Assembly: GCA_030837305.1 (NCBI GenBank)
Contig: JAUPKT010000213.1
Span: 1-10,228 of the forward strand
DNA: 10,228 nt
Direction: 5' to 3'
From: Thermodesulfobacteriota bacterium
GTDB taxonomy: Bacteria; Desulfobacterota; Desulfomonilia; Desulfomonilales; Desulfomonilaceae
The position numbers and the translations under genes were made by a program. This document shows positions 7,004 through 10,228 of the stretch, in pieces. The notes beneath the pieces are model-generated. The model did no database searches and was not told where the DNA came from. It was given only the letters and a program-made list of their open reading frames with translations. Within the stretch, counting starts at the first letter, position 1; every line of letters begins with the position of its first letter.

Positions 7004-7762
7004 ATGTATGCTCTTGGCATCTTAATATTCCTGATGATCATGTTTCTGTTCATGGCCGTCAAGGTCTTGAACGAATATGAGAGAGGAGTCATCTTCCGGT
7101 TGGGACGCGTGATCGATTACAAAGGTCCGGGAATAATCATTCTGATACCGGTGATCGATCGGATGGTACGGGTTAGCTTGCGAACCGTAGCCATGGATGT
7201 GCCGTCTCAAGATGTGATTACCAGAGATAATGTGTCGGTGAAAGTGAGCGCCGTCATCTATTTCCGGGTTATGGAGCCTACAAAGGCGGTCATCGAGGTT
7301 GAAAACTATCTCTATGCCACTTCCCAGCTTGCTCAGACGACATTGAGAAGCGTGTGTGGTCAGTCCGAACTGGATGAATTGCTGGCCGAGCGGGAAAAAG
7401 TCAACCTGGAGATTCAGGAAATTCTTGATCGTCACACCGAACCATGGGGTGTGAAAGTTAGCATGGTGGAAGTCAAGCACATTGATTTACCATCCGAAAT
7501 GCAGAGGGCCATCGCACGGCAAGCCGAGGCGGAGAGAGAGCGCCGAGCCAAAGTCATCAATGCTGAAGGTGAATTCCAGGCTTCGGCAAAACTGGCAGAG
7601 GCTGCGACAATTATTGCAAAAGAACCCACTGCTCTCCAGCTCCGGTTTCTCCAAACTCTTGTGGAGGTTTCTGCGGAGAAGAACTCCACCATCATATTTC
7701 CGATTCCCATTGACCTGTTGGAACCTTTCATAAGAAAAGATAAAAGGTCGGGTGATCAGTAA
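7004..7762 (+). CDS. Slipin (stomatin/prohibitin-like SPFH membrane protein)
   Basis: The protein has 252 residues. One N-terminal membrane segment (about 3-20) is followed by the SPFH domain: [14 protein letters not shown] (23-36), [17 protein letters not shown] (41-57), [18 protein letters not shown] (64-81), the conserved turn [11 protein letters not shown] (86-96), and [19 protein letters not shown] (112-130). A charged helix with [18 protein letters not shown] (173-190) forms the oligomerising coiled coil. The C-terminal stretch [15 protein letters not shown] (229-243) is hydrophobic, like the slipin region that NfeD proteases cut in Pyrococcus. Slipins form large membrane rings or scaffolds. 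Start ATG 7004 has AAGGAG at 6991-6996, 7 nt away. It follows nfeD by 21 nt, the classic stomatin operon arrangement. The physiological role in bacteria is unsettled (membrane quality and stress are proposed). Confidence 0.94.
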   Translation: MYALGILIFLMIMFLFMAVKVLNEYERGVIFRLGRVIDYKGPGIIILIPVIDRMVRVSLRTVAMDVPSQDVITRDNVSVKVSAVIYFRVMEPTKAVIEVENYLYATSQLAQTTLRSVCGQSELDELLAEREKVNLEIQEILDRHTEPWGVKVSMVEVKHIDLPSEMQRAIARQAEAERERRAKVINAEGEFQASAKLAEAATIIAKEPTALQLRFLQTLVEVSAEKNSTIIFPIPIDLLEPFIRKDKRSGDQ

Positions 7763-7794
7763 CTGGTTGTTTCATGAAAGGAGCGGTCGAACAG

Positions 7795-8217
7795 ATGCCA
7801 GGTATCATGATACGATGGATTCTCACAGCATTGGCAGTCCTCGTGGTGGCCAAGATAGTCCCCGGCGTGACCGTTGACAATACGGGATCCGCCCTCTTGG
7901 CCGCTGGAATACTCGGAATCCTCAACGCATTTGTCAGACCGGCATTGGTAATCCTGACATTGCCACTGACTTTGGTCACGCTTGGGTTCTTTATCCTGGT
8001 CATCAACGCCCTTCTCTTTTGGTTGGTCGCCGGCCTTAACTTTGGTCTGCACGTCGCAGGGTTTTGGTCGGCATTTTTCGGCTCAATTTTCGTCAGCATT
8101 GCATCGTGGATTGCCAGTTCAGTTGTGCGTGGCGGTGGCGGGGAGAAAACTCTCATTGTAACCAAGTGGAATGACCCCGTTGAGCTGAGGAGGGGACGAG
8201 GCGGTCGCTGGGAATAA
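7795..8217 (+). CDS. Small four-TM membrane protein of the phage holin 4 superfamily (PF04020)
   Basis: From ATG 7795 this is a 140-residue, mostly hydrophobic protein with four likely membrane helices (about 5-24, 32-48, 52-79 and 84-110). It matches the PF04020 pattern: IRWILTALAVLVVAKIVPGV (6-25), NAFVRPALVILTLPLTLVTL (44-63) with the N..VRP and LPL..LTLG signatures, GFFILVINALLFWL (64-77), then a GFWSAFFGSIFVSI segment (89-102). The polar end, VRGGGGEK to the Arg-rich tail, is probably cytoplasmic. Despite the family name these are chromosomal housekeeping-type membrane proteins with unknown function, and nothing here suggests a prophage. ATG 7774 is an in-frame alternative adding 7 residues but lacks a ribosome-binding site, whereas AAGGAG at 7778-7783 precedes ATG 7795 by 11 nt. 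It trails slipin by 32 nt and probably belongs to the same transcript. Confidence 0.85.
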   Translation: MPGIMIRWILTALAVLVVAKIVPGVTVDNTGSALLAAGILGILNAFVRPALVILTLPLTLVTLGFFILVINALLFWLVAGLNFGLHVAGFWSAFFGSIFVSIASWIASSVVRGGGGEKTLIVTKWNDPVELRRGRGGRWE

Positions 8218-8311
8218 GAATAGACATCGAGTGTTCTGGGTCGGTGCGAGGCTTCGTGTAGGAAATCTAAATCATCGTGAGATATTTTTTTGACAGTCGT
8301 CGAGTAAGAAT

Positions 8312-9484
8312 TTGAGTGTCGTTTCAGGCTTAGAACAAGTATTGAGGGACCGTGAGATTTTGAAATCCAAGGGGATACTTGGATTACTCTATAATCAAGC
8401 ATCCGTTGACAGATACTTTAGTAATGCCCCAGATCTTCTGCATAAGGCATTCCCGGGTCGATTGAAGGCCCTATTTGGTCCTCAGCACGGTGTGCACGGG
8501 ACCGAACAGGATAATATGCGGGAGACTCCTCACTCGCTTCATCCTCGGATTGGGATACCAATCACAAGCCTCTATGCTGAATCAAGAAAACCGTCCCCCT
8601 CAATGCTTGAATCTCTCGACGCCGTCGTTGTTGATATTCAGGACGTGGGCACGCGAGTGTATACATACGCCACCACTGTGGTCTATCTCATGACAGCCTG
8701 CGCAGCCGGCGGCAAAGAAGTGATCATCCTGGATAGACCAAACCCCATAAATGGCCGCGACGTCCAAGGGAATGTCTCCAGAAGTGATTTTGCATCCTTT
8801 GTGGCGCCTTTTCCACTCCCCATGAGGCATGGGATGACCATCGGAGAATTGATGACCTTTTACAATGAGGTCTACAATATTGGGTGTCAACTTACTGTCG
8901 TCCCAATGCTCGGATGGAACCGATCCATGTGGTTCGAGGAAACGTCGTTACCTTGGGTGATGCCTTCACCCAATATGCCGACCATTGAAACAGCCGTTGT
9001 TTATCCGGGTCAGGTCATTCTGGAGGGCACTTCACTGTCCGAAGGACGCGGTACCACCCGGCCCTTCGAAATTTTCGGCGCTCCTTTCATTGAAGTGGAG
9101 CGACTCTTGGAAGCCATACCGCCGGAAACCCTCGCAGGCGCCGTCCTCAGGAACACTGAATTCCGACCAACGTTCAACAAATGGAAAGGGTTGATCTGCA
9201 TGGGTTTTCAGATCCATGTGGTCGATCGAACTCATTTCAGGCCCCTTACCGCTTCGTTGGGAATTACGTCCGCATTAATGAGACTCTACCCCCAGGATTT
9301 TCGCTGGACTGAGCCGCCCTACGAATACGTGTTCGACAAACTGCCTATGGATATCATTATGGGAGATGATACGGTGCGAGCGGATCTGGAATTCGGCTGC
9401 GCCGTCCCCAAAATGGAAGAAAAATGGGAAGAGGATTTAATGGCTTTTCAAAAACAAAGAAAAGAATTTCTCCGTTATTCCTGA
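8312..9484 (+). CDS. DUF1343 / NamZ-type exo-beta-N-acetylmuramidase (GH171 family)
   Basis: The 390-residue protein belongs to the DUF1343 (PF07075) family, whose Bacillus subtilis member NamZ removes terminal MurNAc from peptidoglycan fragments. Conserved blocks are FGPQHGVHG (55-63), SLYAESRKPSPSML (86-99), VDIQDVGTRVYTY (107-119), LDRPNPING (140-148), LPMRHGMTIGEL (169-180), PSPNMPT (218-224) and YPG..LEGT.LSEGRGTTRPFE (231-253). Length is normal for a mature form of the family. The start TTG 8312 is the only plausible one: an in-frame TGA at 8291-8293 blocks extension, and the family N-terminus (GLEQVLRDREILKSKGILGL) begins at once. No signal peptide is therefore possible, implying a cytoplasmic enzyme. 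The gap to the previous gene is 94 nt with no clear terminator. Activity on MurNAc is inferred from the family. Confidence 0.88.
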   Translation: MSVVSGLEQVLRDREILKSKGILGLLYNQASVDRYFSNAPDLLHKAFPGRLKALFGPQHGVHGTEQDNMRETPHSLHPRIGIPITSLYAESRKPSPSMLESLDAVVVDIQDVGTRVYTYATTVVYLMTACAAGGKEVIILDRPNPINGRDVQGNVSRSDFASFVAPFPLPMRHGMTIGELMTFYNEVYNIGCQLTVVPMLGWNRSMWFEETSLPWVMPSPNMPTIETAVVYPGQVILEGTSLSEGRGTTRPFEIFGAPFIEVERLLEAIPPETLAGAVLRNTEFRPTFNKWKGLICMGFQIHVVDRTHFRPLTASLGITSALMRLYPQDFRWTEPPYEYVFDKLPMDIIMGDDTVRADLEFGCAVPKMEEKWEEDLMAFQKQRKEFLRYS

Positions 9485-9730
9485 TAAAGTGATTTTCCTC
9501 ATGCCGTGCAGAGCTTTCTTACATGCCGTTTTGTCTTTACAAGCTCTTGATCAATGGAGTAAGTCGACCGGCATGGCTCTTTTGGGGCGCGCCGGCACGG
9601 GCCGATGTGCTCGAAGCATGCTACTCTCAAGGGCAGATTGTTATCAGATGGGTTGAAGGAGATCACATTGACGACTGATCCGTCTCTGTTGGCAGATCAA
9701 AAATGCCCGGCTACACGGAGGACTTTGTTC
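9485..9730 (+). other. Intergenic region before the ankyrin-repeat gene
   Basis: About 245 bases without a supported gene. It contains a direct repeat CATGCCGT (9500-9507 and 9522-9529) and an inverted pair AGAGCTT (9510-9516) and AAGCTCT (9541-9547) with a 24-nt loop, neither followed by a clear T-run. A GC-rich patch holds the palindrome GGCGCGCC (9586-9593). No convincing promoter was found, although the following gene would need one unless read through from upstream. Confidence 0.5.
9717..9722 (+). promoter_or_regulatory. Ribosome-binding site for the ankyrin-repeat gene
   Basis: GGAGGA at 9717-9722 lies 8 nt before ATG 9731 and supports that start for the exported ankyrin-repeat protein. 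Confidence 0.65.
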
Positions 9731-10228
9731 ATGCGATCTAGTAGTGGTCTTGCAATATCGATTTTCTTGTTGGTGGCGGTTCTTGCGGTATCGTTTCCCG
9801 CGTATGGAGCGCCTTTGGACGATGCCTTATTGGAGGCGGTGCGGTCGGGAGAGACCAAAAAAGTTGAAGAGCTGGTCTCAAAGGGTGCCAATGTGAATGC
9901 CAAGGATGCTTCCGGCTTTACGGCGCTCATGGAGGCCTCTGTCGAAGGCGGCATTGAACTCGTCAGACTCCTGCTCGCGCGTGGCGCAGACGTCAATGCA
10001 CAAAACGAGGATGGAGATACTGCCTTGATTGGCGCATCATTCGCCGGGCACACTGATCTCGTAAAATTGCTCTTGGAAAAAAACGCCAACGTAAACATTG
10101 TAAACAATGATGGGGTCTCGCCACTCTTTGGTGCCGCGTTTGAAGGACGACCCGATGTAGTGAAATTGTTAATTGCCAAAGGTGCGAATGTGAACGCACG
10201 AGAGAAACGAAACGGAGCAACGCCCGCA
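9731..10228 (+). CDS. Exported ankyrin-repeat protein, partial (3' end outside window)
   Basis: An open frame of 166 codons runs from ATG 9731 to the end of the window without a stop. Residues 1-26 look like a signal peptide: a short basic start (MRSSSG), a hydrophobic core AISIFLLVAVLAVSF (8-22) and a likely signal peptidase site near AYG (24-26). The rest is built of about 33-residue ankyrin repeats, with units near 30-61, 62-94, 95-127 and 128-160. Each ends in the hallmark turn: KGANVNAKDASG (51-62), RGADVNAQNEDG (84-95), KNANVNIVNNDG (117-128) and KGANVNAREKRNG (150-162). Helices carry patterns such as GFTALMEAS and GHTDLVKLLLE. Ankyrin repeats bind other proteins; the partner is unknown. 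Export to the periplasm or outer surface is inferred from the signal sequence. Confidence 0.88.
   Translation, partial: MRSSSGLAISIFLLVAVLAVSFPAYGAPLDDALLEAVRSGETKKVEELVSKGANVNAKDASGFTALMEASVEGGIELVRLLLARGADVNAQNEDGDTALIGASFAGHTDLVKLLLEKNANVNIVNNDGVSPLFGAAFEGRPDVVKLLIAKGANVNAREKRNGATPA

Noticed and set aside
7795..8217. Phage holin, implying a prophage
   Set aside because: The family name is historical; no other phage genes, attachment sites or composition change are seen.
8290..8318. TTGACA at 8290-8295 as a promoter -35 for the NamZ-like gene
   Set aside because: No -10-like hexamer lies at 16-18 bp, and the start would fall inside the coding region.
7728..8402. Antisense open frame of 224 codons across the PF04020 gene and the start of the NamZ-like gene
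   Set aside because: The translation is low-complexity and basic with no family pattern, while the + strand carries two well-supported genes.
9501..9656. 51-codon open frame (MPCRAFLHAV...) between the NamZ-like and ankyrin genes
   Set aside because: No ribosome-binding site, unusual composition and no recognisable domain.
9697..10179. Antisense open frame of 160 codons at the right end
   Set aside because: It mirrors the ankyrin repeats on the + strand, whose repeat signature, signal peptide and ribosome-binding site are clear.

Overview
The window reads as ordinary chromosomal DNA from a mid-GC, Gram-negative-type anaerobe. The combination of a family 4 Fe-S uracil-DNA glycosylase beside coaBC, an NfeD/slipin pair, GTG/TTG starts and a degenerate GTCATTG-type intergenic repeat suggests Desulfobacterota (the former Deltaproteobacteria). 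That placement is inference, not a diagnosis. All genes supported here are on the + strand.

Layout. (1) Positions 1-2105 hold the distal end of a dipeptide/oligopeptide ABC importer operon: the last codons of a DppC/OppC-type permease, then two ATPases (OppD- and OppF-like), the first joined to the permease by a GTGA overlap. (2) Positions 2195-3427 encode a MurG-like GT-B glycosyltransferase of unknown substrate. (3) Positions 3428-3744 are non-coding. They contain a near-consensus sigma-70 promoter (TTGACA, 17 bp, TATAAA), then a roughly 200-nt leader carrying a degenerate inverted repeat. (4) Positions 3745-8217 are a compact five-gene run likely driven by that promoter: coaBC (coenzyme A synthesis), family 4 uracil-DNA glycosylase, NfeD-type membrane serine protease, slipin (SPFH protein), and a small PF04020 membrane protein. 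Gaps in this run are 5 nt, an ATGA overlap, 21 nt and 32 nt. (5) Positions 8312-9484 encode a DUF1343/NamZ-type exo-beta-N-acetylmuramidase with no export signal. (6) Positions 9731 to the end hold the start of an exported ankyrin-repeat protein, cut by the window edge.

How the parts may work together. The ABC proteins power import of peptides or related solutes. NfeD and slipin form a known membrane partnership in which the protease can cut the hydrophobic C-terminus of the slipin, and the PF04020 protein could be a third membrane member. The NamZ-like enzyme, if cytoplasmic as the sequence indicates, would act on imported MurNAc-terminated cell-wall fragments, and the upstream importer is one conceivable but unproven route for such fragments.

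I found no phage, transposon, CRISPR, tRNA or rRNA. Nothing in the window is clearly a new system. The items most worth a second look are the nfeD-slipin-PF04020 module linked to UDG, the leader repeat in front of coaBC, and the leaderless NamZ-like enzyme.
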